Assembly (NCBI RefSeq): GCF_014529535.1
Contig: NW_023503313.1
Coordinates: 4,104,531 to 4,168,530, forward strand
DNA: 64,000 nt
Direction of reading: 5' to 3'
Origin: Bradysia coprophila
Taxonomy: Eukaryota; Arthropoda; Insecta; Diptera; Sciaridae
The notes beneath the pieces were generated by a model. That model was not told where the DNA came from, ran no database searches, and saw only the letters and a program-made list of their open reading frames with translations. Shown here piece after piece: positions 48,385 to 60,045 of this stretch. Position numbers and translations under genes: made by a program. Each line of letters begins with the position of its first letter. Position 1 is the stretch's first letter.

Positions 48385-48647
48385 CAGGGCCTATTTTAAG
48401 GAAATTAAATTTCCAAAAATTCTTAAATTTTTCCATCACTTTTCATCATTTTATCTAAAAACACAACAGATTGCATCGTAAATGTTGTTTTTACTGCCTT
48501 TTTAAGTGTTTTTCATGTCTTTGAGCTTAACTGATTACTTTGGAATGAGATCTAACAGAAAACAAAATTTAGAAATTTTAAGAATTTTTGTGAAATTTGT
48601 GAAATTTTGGAAATTTTTGGAAATTAAATTCCTTAAAATAGGCCCTG
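48385..48647. mobile_element. hAT-type MITE, 263 bp, nested in the foldback
   Basis: The ends CAGGGCCTATTTTAAGGAA and TTCCTTAAAATAGGCCCTG are flanked by an 8-bp duplication CATTATGG (48377-48384 and 48648-48655). The matching point in the left arm (about 45705) is uninterrupted, so it inserted after the palindrome had formed. Confidence 0.9.
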
Positions 48648-48975
48648 CATTATGGTGGTTCAAAGTTGACAGACCCCCAATATTATATAGAAAATGTACA
48701 TTTTTTCACTTCGACAGCACCGAATTTTTCAAATTAAGTTGATTTTGTTTGTTTCAGTCTATTACAGCCTCTACAAGGCTTTCCAAAGCTTTTTTCAAAA
48801 AAATTTCTATGAAAATTTCAAAGAAGCCTGACAGACCCATTCAATCTATTGTGCGGTACTCAAAAGTATTCGGAAAAGAAAAAGTAATGATGCAGTTTGA
48901 CTAGTTTTGGCAAGCTACACATGCCACTAGATGTGGATTTTCAAGTTGTTAAAATCGACCCACCCTATTCCCGAT

Positions 48976-49940
48976 GTTTCTAGTTTCTGTGCTGAAAGAT
49001 CGAATTGAAACTGAAACGAACTGATGACTGATGACTGACTGGTGACAAATTTCCGGTCGTAGTCTGCTAATCTAGAAAGACTTTTGTGCATCGGACAACT
49101 AAAATACAACATATTTTGCCATGATTTTTAGTTGAGAAATGTCAGTGCGGGAAAAATAGTATAGGTTTGTTCCAAGGCCATATGAATTGTCAAATTTCAT
49201 CCATATAACCATAACCTCAATAATATCTCAGTGCAAATCGCATAGGCGACGTTGCTCGATTTGTATGAAATATCACGTAAGCGACGTTGCTATGGATGAA
49301 ATTGTCGTTGTTCGGGTTGTCAAAGTTCGTGTTTACAGTTACTTGGAACAAACCTATTTCTTGTGTGTACCAGGACAGGAAAAGTCCTAAGTTTTCCTTA
49401 CGAGCGTATCGTCTAAGGAAAATGAGGACGTGTGCTGAAAAAATCCTTTCCTTGTCTTGGTACGAAAAATACTGCTGTGAATAGTGCTGTTAAGATAAGG
49501 TATGATAAGAAGTGGCAGATAGATTGGCAATGCGCGTTTGCCCTCCCAAAATTTTACTGATAGTAATAGTATATTTCAACATACCCCAATACACACAAGA
49601 TGTGTGTGCACGCGCGGGCGAAGCTTAAGCGAAAACACACATCGAGTGTGTATTGGGGTATTTTGAAAGATATTTTTCTGTAATAGTGAGAGTGTGTTGG
49701 TGCTTTCCTTCCCAACCGTTACTTTCCTTCTCGACCGTTTACTTTCCCTACCGACCGATTCATATCATAGCTCTCCAATACACCCTCACGTATACAGAAA
49801 ATTAATTTAATGATAAGTACTATTATCAGACGAATACTAAGCGAAATAGATATCGTCGTTCATTTAATCGAATTGTTTCTTGGAAATCAATACTAAATAA
49901 AGATATTAGTTATTATGCCGTAAACAGTCGTAACGTGTCT
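48976..49940. other. Intergenic DNA
   Basis: No gene is supported. A local inverted pair around ACACACAAGATGTGTGTGC and AAACACACATCGAGTGTGTA, flanked by CCCCAATACAC and GTATTGGGG (about 49584-49665), can form a hairpin. Confidence 0.4.
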
Positions 49941-49944
49941 TTAA

Positions 49945-50360
49945 CCTGTTACAGACATCTGTCATCTGCTTTCGACAACGACAACAATAATAAACGACAA
50001 GCTCCGACAAATGAGGTCTTATCACGGCAGAGTAAAATAAACCAGGCAGTAGCGGTTCATTTTCGAAACGTCAAATAAGGGACCTAATACACTGTACGAA
50101 AATGAACTCAAATGAACACTGACATAAAGTGAAAAAATTTTATTCTCAAAAAATATAGGGCTACTAGATTATTCAGGTCCCTTGTCAAACGTCCACTCCT
50201 GCCTGGTTAACTTTACTCTGCCGTGGGTCTTATATAGCAAAAAGCGTGGTCAAAACAAATGAAGTAAAAGATTTCTGAAATCAATCTTTGAAAATTATCG
50301 ATCAAATGAAGTAATAGATCAGATAGTAAAACTGTCAATATGATGGCCGTCTGTGACAGG
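49945..50360. mobile_element. TTAA-flanked MITE with nested hAT MITE
   Basis: The ends are CCTGTTACAGAC and GTCTGTGACAGG with TTAA on both sides (49941-49944 and 50361-50364), the signature of piggyBac-type insertion. Without the inner element it would be about 205 bp, like the copy at 33993-34187. Confidence 0.75.
50023..50225. mobile_element. hAT-type MITE, 203 bp (CACGGCAGAG family)
   Basis: The ends CACGGCAGAGTAAAATAAAC and GTTAACTTTACTCTGCCGTG are flanked by a perfect 8-bp duplication GGTCTTAT (50015-50022 and 50226-50233). It belongs to the same family as 16450-16646 and is inserted within the TTAA-type MITE. Confidence 0.92.
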
Positions 50361-50364
50361 TTAA

Positions 50365-52130
50365 GTTATCATCAACAAACGGAAATAAGACTGGCTGTAC
50401 TGAAAATTCGAGCGTTTGCCCGAAGCTCGCATAAAAAATGCCGCTACGCTATGATTCAAGTTTTCAGCAACTTAAGTTGTGGCCTTTGCCAAGGATAGTA
50501 GGCTCCAGTAAGATGACACATTAAAAACACATTTCTAAATACATTTAGAGAAAATCATCTGACACGATCATTTGTATAGACTGTTATGATCAGAGCGAGA
50601 AAACCGAAGACTAGTTATTATAACTTACCTTGGGGTACTTGTCAAAGTATTTGCTTCTCTTTCAACGTGGTACGTTGAGAGCGAGAGGACAGTAGACCAG
50701 TTTATTTTAACTTGCCTTGGGGTACTTGTCAAAATATCTTCTTCTCTTTCACCATAACAGTCTATACAATTCATGTTATTCGTTTTATTGACAGCTCCAT
50801 GCGAAGGTTGACAATTGCATGGTAGTTTGTCCTCTACAAAAACGTTCCATTACATGAATATTTTCGGTTCACGTGAATTCCTTTGTGAAAATCAACCTTG
50901 GCTTGGGGCAGGCAATAGAGCAGACGTTACTATAAATTCACATATTAGTGTGAGACAAAAGCAAATCCTATTGGAATCGGTAGCCCTTGAGGATACATAT
51001 CATCTCCCAAAAGTCACAAAAAATCCCATTGGCGCGTTTCGAGAAAATCGAAAAATAGTGAAAAATTTAGGCTAAATGAAAGGTTTCAGTGTTGCCCCTG
51101 CTAAATTAACCTTTTTTTCAACTTTTTCAAAAACATCTTTGTTATCGTAATCTAGAAACTCGAAGGTACCAAAAACTAAAAAAAAAAATATTGCTTTTAG
51201 TCACGAGAAATAAGTTTTCAAAGTCAACATTTCGACCACCACGAAAGTGTTTTTTTAATTTACATCGTTATATCGAAAGTCCGTACCCCATTTTTTTCTT
51301 CAGAAAGTGGCCTAAAAACATCTTTGAACTATCCTAAACGTATTATAAGCAACATGCCATAACATTTTTTACAGACAAAAATCTTTCTCGCATGTCGAAA
51401 ATTTGCTTACACACTGAAAAATGGCTACCTCTATTATATTGGTTTACAACTATAATTATGATGAATATAAAAAAATTTTATGAAAAGAAGTCCTAAATTA
51501 GGGTCAAATTTACATTTTTCGCCAGATTTGCATACAGAACGCTAATAAACGTAATTCTCTCTGATTATTTAAGCAAGTTAATATCAGATTTTGTGCCACA
51601 AAACTGCATATGATTTGTAAAATAGGATTCCGACAGGAATTCAGTGGCTCGGCTACGAAACTACTGTCGAGGTCAATGGATAGATTTCTAAATAAAGGCT
51701 AACGATACGCTAAGTGTACGAAATCGAAATCGTGTACTGAGGAATTTGTTGTATTGAACCAGGCTATGAAAAATAGGTGACACCACTCAAGAAAAAGGAT
51801 CATCTCAAAATTCTCTAATAATAGTGTGTTCGGCGTACATTGATTCTTTCGAAACATCATATGGTTAAACTCTTCGCTCACTATATTCTATTCATTGAAA
51901 ATGTAAATAGTAATATAAAAAAATCTATATAGTTTCCTAAAACACTAAAACTAGTGCCAAACATTGTTTCTAACGTCGTGTGAGTCCAAGACTTAGCTTT
52001 TAATCGATACGATGATCGTTTTTGTAAAAGGATATCAACTGTTGTTCGTTAAGTTGTTTGATTCTGCACGGAAAAAATTAACGAATTTATTTATTGTCGT
52101 CAAACAATTAATTAAAACAGAAATGCTTGC
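50365..52130. other. No gene seen; possible 3' part of the PDZ gene
   Basis: I found no convincing exon here. The long form of the PDZ gene at 52135 ends in an open splice phase, so a further small exon may lie in this stretch or beyond. At 50582-50765 two copies of a GAGCGAG...TTGCCTTGGGGTACTTGTCA phrase are repeated about 90 bp apart. Confidence 0.35.
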
Positions 52131-52134
52131 GTAC

Positions 52135-52748
52135 CTGTTTTGGATCAACGAAGAGCCCGGTGTTATTTGATAGTTTGATCGCCTACAAAAAACATTTTTT
52201 GTTGAATCGACAATTTTTCTGAATTCATTAAACACCGGTCCTGTAAAACACTCACTTGTAAACTTTCTTCTGCTGATCGCCCCACGGCCATGATCGCTCC
52301 AATTCTTGCATCTACAGAAAGTATTTCAAATTACAAATCTCAAACGATAAAAAAAACCCTCTCCTTCTTACTTTGACTTGTTTTTCCATTTTCAATATTT
52401 GCTCTTCCGTCGGTTCAACTTCGGGTGTCGGTTCATGTTCCGATTCCGGATAATCATCTTCTTTAGCTCGTTCATCGGATTTCGAATATTCGCTCATTGT
52501 CAGTGATAGTTCGCTGCGAATGGCATCATCTTCAAAGTCTTGATTGACTTCCCTATCATCCAAACTGTCAACCGAAATGGCATCGTCGCCTTCAATCGGA
52601 TCTTGTTGAATTTCCGGTTCCGGTTCGGCCGGCAAAAATCCTTCAAATGTTTTCGACACAGATTCCAACGTTGATTGTATGATTAAAGGGATTTCGGCAA
52701 TTTGAGCTAAGCGCATTTTCATTGCACGCAATTTTTCTTCGAGTGCAG
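52135..52748 (-). CDS. Alternative 3' exons of the Zasp-like gene
   Basis: Three exons (52748-52372, 52311-52256, 52182-52135) follow each other in phase and can be joined to the donor at 53536 (phase 1) in place of the short 3' end. They encode a coiled, acidic segment: ALEEKLRAMKMRLAQIAEIP, then Glu/Asp/Pro-rich sequence (EGDDAISVDSLDDREVNQDF), then MQELERSWPWGDQQKKVYK and KRSNYQITPGSSLIQN. The last donor (GTACGC at 52134) leaves the frame open, so a terminal exon is missing from this model. Both 3' ends fit the same phase, which argues for alternative splicing. An independent downstream gene is less likely because no start site suits this frame. Confidence 0.75.
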
Positions 52749-52810
52749 CTTAAAAGAATTTCGTTTTTTTCTTCATCATTTATTTGATCCATATTTGATT
52801 TGGTATAATA

Positions 52811-52816
52811 TTTATT
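52811..52816 (-). terminator. Polyadenylation signal of the short Zasp-like form
   Basis: AATAAA on the minus strand, about 225 nt after the stop of the short form and just upstream of the alternative 3' exons. Confidence 0.5.
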
Positions 52817-53039
52817 AATGGTGGTACACACGATATAATTTATAGACATTATACAAATATAATATGCAAAAGTGAATAAAAAAACATTTCGACAAATTTC
52901 TTAACCTTTTCAAAAAATCAATTCAATTAGTCAAAAAGCCAAGTTGAATAATATTTATATAAATTAAGGTTCTTTCATCATATACAATTAATTGGGATAG
53001 AAAAAACGGGTCTGGAGTAATACACAATATAAGTTTCAT

Positions 53040-56000
53040 CTAAAATTGTTTGGAAGCACTCGGCAAGGCCAATAACATATTTTCGATGTGATTTTTTCGT
53101 GCTTCGGGATTGTTTTCAGTTTCGCGAAAGAAACGGTAAATGTTAGATATAATGCGTCTGTGAGGTGCATCCTACAAAATCAAAGAATTAGTAACATTCT
53201 CCGCAGGGATATTATTTGAAGAAAAGTAAACAAAAGCAAAAAGAAAAATGTATAAAAACCTTTCCGGCTAATTCTGGTCTAATTGGAGGTGGTGCCTGTT
53301 GCCACATAACCGGATGCCACACCTTTCTTTCGGGTTGTGGAATCCAATTTTCTAGCAAAAACATTTTAGTTAGTCATTTTTCATATTTATTTTTTTAAAT
53401 TGTTTTTTTTTTATTAAAAAAAGAAAGGAGGAATTGTGGTTTTCATTCAAAAAGAAAATAAAATAAAATCGGTCGAACAACATTTTAGTTTAATTAATCG
53501 AGAAAGGAATATAAAATATAAATCATTTCACTCACCACGATCGTTTTCTTTCTTCTTTTCCATGGTAATTTCGTGCTGTTGTTCATTTTCATTGCTTTCG
53601 TCTTCCTCAAAGCTTGAACGAAACGAAAGCCGGTTAATAAATTTCATTTTCGATTCTATTTTTAATGCACATTCGCTAATATAAAATCATTTAGCAGCCT
53701 GATAGAATTTCAGTTAAAACATAATTCTCTCAATAAAAAATAATTTAATTATAAACATGTTCGACTGAATGTTAGGAAAAGTGAATTATATTTAGAAAAA
53801 ACGCTGCTACGATAACAAATAATTTACCGAAAACTAACAAACTTCGATACGCATGCATCGAAAATGTGTTGAGGATCCGATTCACACTGGAAAATTAATT
53901 GCGTTGTTCAATCTGGCTCATAACTGTTTTCCTCATAGAGTTATACTCGGTGACATAGTGGTACTGAATCGACTAGATTCAAGCACGACAGCTATCTGTG
54001 TAACTCTATGGAGATCTTTCTGAAAAGCCTATTAACCACATTTCTCTTTCCATTTTCTCTTCTCTTTGCTCACTATAATAATGGAAATTTTAGGAAAATT
54101 TGAAAAGTGTGGAAAGATGTTTTCCCCAAAATAGTCTGTATGGACTTCACTCTTCTAACGTATTCTTGCATTGTTTTTACTAAGGCTGTAAACTTTGGGG
54201 AGGTCACGAAGATGCAGATACGCGATAACACGACATTTCATACTAATTCACCTCGCCACTTTGGTGAATTTACTTGTGTGGAAAATGTATGTTCCTGCGT
54301 ATCTAATCTGTCTGCGTGACCTCTTCAAAATTTACAGCCTTGGGTCCATGCAGTCAAAAAATGTCTGGAGTAGAGATGAAATTTAATTGATAGACGTGCG
54401 GGGCGAACATGGAAACCTACATCATTTGTTGTCATTTTTGAAAGAAAAATCTGAAGGAAAATTTTTTCGACCAAGGCCTCAGCACCGAAGTATTCGGATA
54501 ATTTAATTAGTAAATTTTATGTACTTGCTCAAAATCAATAATATGTGAATGTGTAATTTGTAAATAATTCGATAGAAAATAGAAATTTTAATGTTCCATT
54601 ATTCACGAGCATCGTTAAAACACAGTATTATGATCAGTTAATGAATTGAGAACATTATTTTGAACAATAGAAGACATACGTTCGAAATGTTCTGTTTTTT
54701 ATGTATGAAATTTCGAGAAAAAAAATCTTACAAGCCGAGTCAAACAATTCATCAATTAACTGTACACACGGTACACTTGACAAGTTTAAATGACAGTTTG
54801 CTAATTACCGATACATGCGTTGCATACGCATTTTATATATATGGATACTGCAAACAATAGAACACAAATAAACGAACGCTACATTAAGTAAGGTGAAATC
54901 TTGAATGGTTTTAGTTTTAAAATTGGGTTAGAAAAACATCACCGTCACTTTAATTGGCAAATGATTGGAATGATTAGAGACATTGCGAATTTGACTTATA
55001 AAATGTTGACGTCAATTTTATTGATAAACACTTTCTTCCTTGCATGGCAAGTTAGTCATTTTAGGGGACAAAAGGACACATTACCAATTACTGCTTATAT
55101 ACAACATTGCACTAACCTCCGTACTGATAGTTTGATATCATTTCCAGCCTCTTGAATGCGTTGATTCGCTTCAGCCAAAGACATGTCTTTTGTGTCTGTA
55201 TCGTTTATCTTAACGATAGTGTCGCCCAATTTGATTCCCGCCTGGCTAGCACGACTGCCTTGAGTTACCTGAGGAGTATTACGATTCTTGAATCTTTGAA
55301 CAACGGGAACTTTTTCAAGATCAGCATTTTCGAATTTATATTGATTAGTATTTTGCTGTGGTGGCTTGTAAAATGGTAGTCGATTTGAGTTGGTGCTCAT
55401 GCTTCTAGATTTTTTTTATTTATTTATTTCTCTATAATCGATCTATGAAAACCTAAGTGTCTACACAAAAATTATCGGTTGGTTAGGGTGAGGTGTGACA
55501 CAAAAAAAAACGAGAACAAAACGTGAAAACACAAATTTCTTTTTTATTTCATTTATTATGGGAGAGACGTTATTGTGCATTCGGAGGTGTTTTATTTATA
55601 AAATTCCCAGATCTTTGTTGTTACACTTTCGAAATGATAAAACGAAATTATAAAATCCACTGATATTATTCGACTTGAAAATGGTTACAGTACATAAAAT
55701 GAGACGAAGAAAAAAAACACAAAACTTTTATTCTCTCGTTTACTTTAAAGAAATGCGCAACAAAATATTTAAAAGAAATTAATTTTCCGTTCAATTTATC
55801 CCGCAACGATATTTTTCCTAAAGATTGTTCGATTTTTACATGAAACCGGTCAGTCGTAGACTAAAATTTTCAACTGATGAAAATAAATAACAAAATTGGT
55901 TGGTTGGTCAATATGTAAAGTGTTGGCTAAAAGACGAAAATAAAATTGGATATCAGACAAAAGCACTACATTGTTTTTGTTGGTTTTTCGTAATTTATTT

Positions 56001-57600
56001 TCGTGTCATCATCTGGTTTTTGTGTATATGTGCTCGATGTTTGTATACAAAAATCATGTTAATTTTGATTCGAATTTATATTACAATGAATATAAGGCAC
56101 ATCTTTACGATTTTAAATTAAATAAGAATTTGACTTTAGTATGAATGAATTTTCACAAATGAACTTTTATTGCTCTACACAGACTGTCTTATAATCCAAC
56201 CCACCCTCACGTAGTGTTACTAAGTAAATGGGACGAATTTCTTTGAATCGAACAGAATCATGGTCTGCTAGACCCCATGTGAACAGGATATCTGGCAAAA
56301 ACTTTCTACTTTCCTTGACCTGCATTTTTCCTTTTAATTTGAAAACCTCCATGTCCGTCTACATCTCAAGGAGAGAATGCAAGGTGACCTAAAGAAAACA
56401 TTTTTGTGCAAATCCATTCTATTAAGTCTTTAGTATTGATCAGTGTTACAGATGAGTGCCAGCCTTCGCTGTGATTTATGCCTTGTTTTCGACTTACTTC
56501 TTTAGAGATTTGGATTGGAAAATTGTTGAAACTTTTGATCCACACAATGGAAAATGTAATGTAATCTCGAACGTCCAAAGTGATCCAAACACTTCGGAGT
56601 AAGCAGAGTATTCCGTTTTTGCTTTGTCCATTTTCGGAAAAGCAGTGCTGTTGATTAAATTTACCTCTCAAATAAAGCTTTAAACGGCACAGGTAAAGCC
56701 CATTTTGCTGATATACTAGCCTTAATTCACCTGCAAACTGAATATATAATCAAGTTCAATACTGACGGGATACTTGAAAAAGTTGTATTAAAATTTCATC
56801 TCGCTCGAAACGCGACATGACGTTTTGAATGACAAATTTTGGTCAGACGAGGGTTTTTATGGAAGTACTTGAACTTTTACCTTAAACTGACTTTCGATCA
56901 TGGTCCTGAGCTTTACTCGAACATCCGCTAGCTTATACATGCAAAATCCTAAATCTTCTCGACTGGAAAAATTTAGGTTTTTTTTGAAAATATAGTTTCT
57001 TCTGAAAAATACTTAATATTCGCATCTCAAAATGTTACGGATTCAGTATATGCTCTATCGTCCTGCTTACTATCGACTGCGCATCAGTGTTTCTGCCTTA
57101 AACTTTTCAAGGAAACACCCATTAACAGTGTATCGTGTAGAATAATCTATACAATTCACAATTCTACCATAGCACAGTTTACAATAGCGATGATAAATTT
57201 CGTGATATATAAATTGGCAACCGTACAGCACATAACGAAAGAGTGAAAGTGTGTTGTGTTAAAAGAAATGTAACAATTTTAAACAAAATCCTCAGCAAAT
57301 GTTACCAATAAATCAAAAGACACACAATAACGTCATATCATTAAACAGACAACACACGCACACACATCCCATAACACACACGCGTTCCCTTTCTATATAA
57401 ATAAATCTGAAATTATTATGTACGAAGTAACTTACGTGAAAAACGGTGATTGGAATACCGAAATCAGAACCACCAGTAATTCTAAATCCCCATATTTCAT
57501 CTTCAACGTAATTCGAATTGTCATTATTTTCAGTGCAGCTACTTTCGCCAACAATTGCCGAAACTTGTTTCCTTGAATTTGCTGTTAAAGCTTCTGGCAT
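53040..57600 (-). CDS. PDZ-domain protein, Zasp66-like
   Basis: Five exons (57600-57436, 55268-55117, 53675-53536, 53351-53260, 53171-53040) join in phase into 226 residues. The PDZ domain (about residues 35-105) is split between exons 1 and 2: WGFRITGGSDFGIPITVFH, then VTQGSRASQAGIKLGDTIVK and NDTDTKDMSLAEANQRI. The WGFR-GG-DF pattern is that of the ALP/Enigma/Zasp group, which tethers to alpha-actinin at muscle Z-discs. Downstream, NWIPQPERKVWHPVMWQQAP and DAPHRRIISNIYRFFRETEN complete this form. The absence of LIM domains and the compact size point to Zasp66 rather than Zasp52. The start at 57600 gives 34 polar residues before the PDZ domain. An alternative first exon and alternative 3' exons are listed separately. 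The family is firm; the exact orthologue is probable. Confidence 0.85.
54182..54344. mobile_element. Diverged MITE of the CAAGGCTGTA family
   Basis: AAGGCTGTAAACTTTGGGG at the left and CAAAATTTACAGCCTTG at the right match the element at 44962-45145, with the internal GAGGTCACGAAGATGCAGAT also shared. No clean target duplication remains. It lies in the PDZ gene intron. Confidence 0.75.
55269..55400 (-). CDS. Alternative first exon of the Zasp-like gene
   Basis: An ATG at 55400 opens 44 codons (MSTNSNRLPFYKPPQQNTNQ...FKNRNTPQ) that read in frame straight through the acceptor at 55268 into the second half of the PDZ domain. A form starting here would lack the WGFR...GG part and so have an incomplete PDZ domain. 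Frame continuity and protein-like composition support it; no promoter was identified. Confidence 0.5.
56160..56675 (-). other. Unassigned open frames in PDZ gene intron
   Basis: Two adjacent minus-strand frames (56671-56366 and 56352-56167) lie in the first PDZ intron. Peptides such as SVWITLDVRDYITFSIVWIK and LREGGLDYKTVCVEQ look more protein-like than chance, yet no domain is recognised and no splice model joins them. A decayed mobile-element or retrocopy fragment is possible. Confidence 0.2.
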
Positions 57601-58380
57601 TTTGCTAATTGACCTGATATAATTAACTAAAATTTTTCGAATTTATTAACATTCATATTATGACACTTGAAGCGACACCATGTAATCCGATTTTATTTAT
57701 AAATAACAAATCCAACGAACTTAAATGAATAAATAGTAAGGTGTACTGTCGACTTATTTAACCTCAAGCATCTCATGAATCTGAATTATCAAGTAATTTG
57801 CTTCTTTTTATCTAAACATGTTCAAGAGATTCAAGCAGTAACATCTACTACTTCGTTTGTTTTGACATATATTTTGCTATAATATGTAAGACAACATCAG
57901 ATTTTGTGGATTATGTTTGTTCTCGCTGTCGACAACAGATGGCATCGTCTACCAAAGAGCACTCTTTGGTGTTCCGCAATGGGTACAACATCGAGAAAAA
58001 TGAATTTATCTGCCTAGAACGAGAATCTCGCATTTTTCCTCTAGAACATTTTCATTTCTCTTGTTTTATATAATACATTTCTAGTCAACGCACTACAAGT
58101 ATAAGTGCTTCGAGGGACAGTTGCCCAATAGGTACTATTTATCAAATCGTCAAAATTGCTTGGTACACTGTCCAGTTTCAGTACTATATTTAGAGTAACA
58201 CTCATGCTTGAAGTGCGTGGCTCTAGTGTAAAACTGTTTATCTCGACATTTCTGTTCTCAGCAGATAAAATAGCGTATGCACCTCTGTCTAAAATGTTTA
58301 TTTTGACGAATTGGAAGTTATGTACCGAGCCGCAAAGCCCAGCCCACAAGTCACATCAACAGTTTTAACAAGAGGTGCAT
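57601..58380. other. Intergenic DNA with dispersed repeat, copy 3 of 3
   Basis: The stretch 58155-58222 (TACACTGTCCAGTTTCAGTA, TTTAGAGTAACACTCATGC, TTGAAGTGCGTGG) matches 29900-29990 and 44390-44465. Nothing else is supported. Confidence 0.45.
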
Positions 58381-58393
58381 AATCTTATATAAG

Positions 58394-58484
58394 AGTTATG
58401 TGAAGTCTTGTATCTCTGAGGAGTTCAAAGCCAATAAAGACAATTTTGGCTTTGAATTCCTCAGCTATACAAGACTTCGCATAA
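58394..58484. repeat. 91-nt hairpin, precursor-microRNA-like
   Basis: The arms GTTATGTGAAGTCTTGTATC...CTGAGGAGTTCAAAGCCA and TGGCTTTGAATTCCTCAG.TATACAAGACTTCGCATAA pair over about 38 bases with few mismatches around a 12-base loop. Palindromic CTTATATAAG lies on both sides (about 58384-58393 and 58528-58537). The size fits a precursor microRNA, but a tiny foldback MITE is equally possible. Confidence 0.4.
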
Positions 58485-58807
58485 TTTCCATCAACCTAAG
58501 CCAGAAATACAACAGTATCCAACCAAACTTATATAAGAGATTCTGTATCAACCCATGGACTGATGGGATGCAGCTAGCATCTTATTGAAGTTGTCAGTAA
58601 GGATCCCCTGAACAAGCTTTCAAGGAACAGACGAGGGTAACTTTTTATAAATATTAGACGAATAGATAGGAAGGTGATCACGTTTGAGAGGTAAATTGCG
58701 AATTTTCCTGGGTAAATGGGAAGCAAATACAAATATATCGATTTGCCAACTTACTTTCCCCTCGATTTCTATTTGTATATTGAATTTTTTCTTATTTCTC
58801 GCTTAAA

Positions 58808-60045
58808 ACATAGCTAACGCCGACCCGTACGAAACACCTATTCGTATCAAAAGCCTTTAATGTGAAACTCTTCATTTCTCTTACTTCATTTTCTTCTCTG
58901 CTGAAAAACTATTCTTCCTTTTAAATCACTTACATTATCCACTCTTTGCCTTGTTATCATATACAATTAAATTGCCGGAGGCAATATAGCCAGCCCCGTA
59001 CGAAGTCAAATTTAATAAATTCCTATTTAAACAGCTATATACCGCTATATTTACCTATATTTCACTGTAAATAAACATTTCACAGAGGAATATGCTATTA
59101 TATAGCTCTATATGCCTGTATATAGCTCAATATAGCTGTATATAGGTATATATAGATGTCCATACATGGAATCCCTGAAACGCCATACACATAACAAATT
59201 ATTTCCATGTTAACAGAAACTCTCTAAGTATCATTTTTCCCAAGATATTTCTATTTTACTAAAATCCAATATGGCCGCCGGTAGTCATTTTGTTAGGAGA
59301 CCGGAAATAGTACCGACGCTTTACATTCGTTAATACCTTTCAAACAAAAAAAAATTCATGAAATTCGGTCAAAATTTACTCGAGATATTGTCAAAATACA
59401 CCACGTTCACTGTACTTCCGAGTAGCCAGATAAGAGCTCACTCCAAGAGACCTATCTCACGCTCCGGAGAACATAATTTCATAAAAAAAAAATTTCCCTG
59501 ATTGGTACGGTCAATACCTATCTAATAAAGCTAAAACGAACGAAATATGTTCAAATGTGGCCGACCTACCAGCAAAAACTGCTTGCCGCCCTGTGCCTGT
59601 TCCACACCAAGGGGTCTAACTCACGAGTCGGTCATCCGATTGCCATAAACTTTTTTTTTGTCGATCGGTATTGTAAATACCTTTTATTTGACGTATCACT
59701 TACAAGTTTAACGTTTAAATGTCCGGAGATATCTTCGAAAAACCGTAAAGCACTTATTGGGCCACAGCTCGGGAGGGGTCGATCCAAAATCACTCATCTT
59801 CGAACTTAGCCTGTCTTTTGACATTACCAAACAGGAAAAAAAAGAATTTTCAAAATCGGATGCGTTTTACTCAAGTTATCGTGCAGACAGACAGACGGAC
59901 AGACGGACATTTTTTTTTTCGCGGATTTGGCATCTCTAGACAACCACAATAGGTTTCCCCTTACTCAGGGAGTCCAATTCGACGTGTTACAAACGTATGC
60001 GTAAACCTATAAGACCCCAGTACTTCGTACGGGTCTAAAAATGCA
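58808..60045 (+). mobile_element. Composite repeat (copy 3, satellite deleted)
   Basis: Begins AACATAGCTAACGCCGACCC and ends TTCGTACGGGTCTAAAAAT like copy 1. Sequence equivalent to 5470-7240 of copy 1, including the satellite array and first microsatellite, is missing at about 59485. The second microsatellite is shortened to about 27 bp (59884-59910). Confidence 0.8.

Larger units (their letters stand above)
45388..48967. mobile_element. Giant hAT-like foldback element, 3580 bp
   Basis: It begins TAGGGTGGGTCGATTTTAAC and ends with the reverse complement, with an 8-bp duplication TTCCCGAT at 45380-45387 and 48968-48975. The arms run about 1.35 kb on the left and 1.9 kb on the right, around a 300-bp spacer (about 46736-47035). 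Inner arm parts are nearly identical (46342-46572 against 47196-47426 each keep a 76-codon frame). The right arm is longer because of a nested MITE and extra sequence. It holds a 120-codon open frame (47878-47516, minus) with a Cys cluster GRCKCVRNSCKCDDGDRIP. The left arm retains only a degraded version of this frame. Confidence 0.85.
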
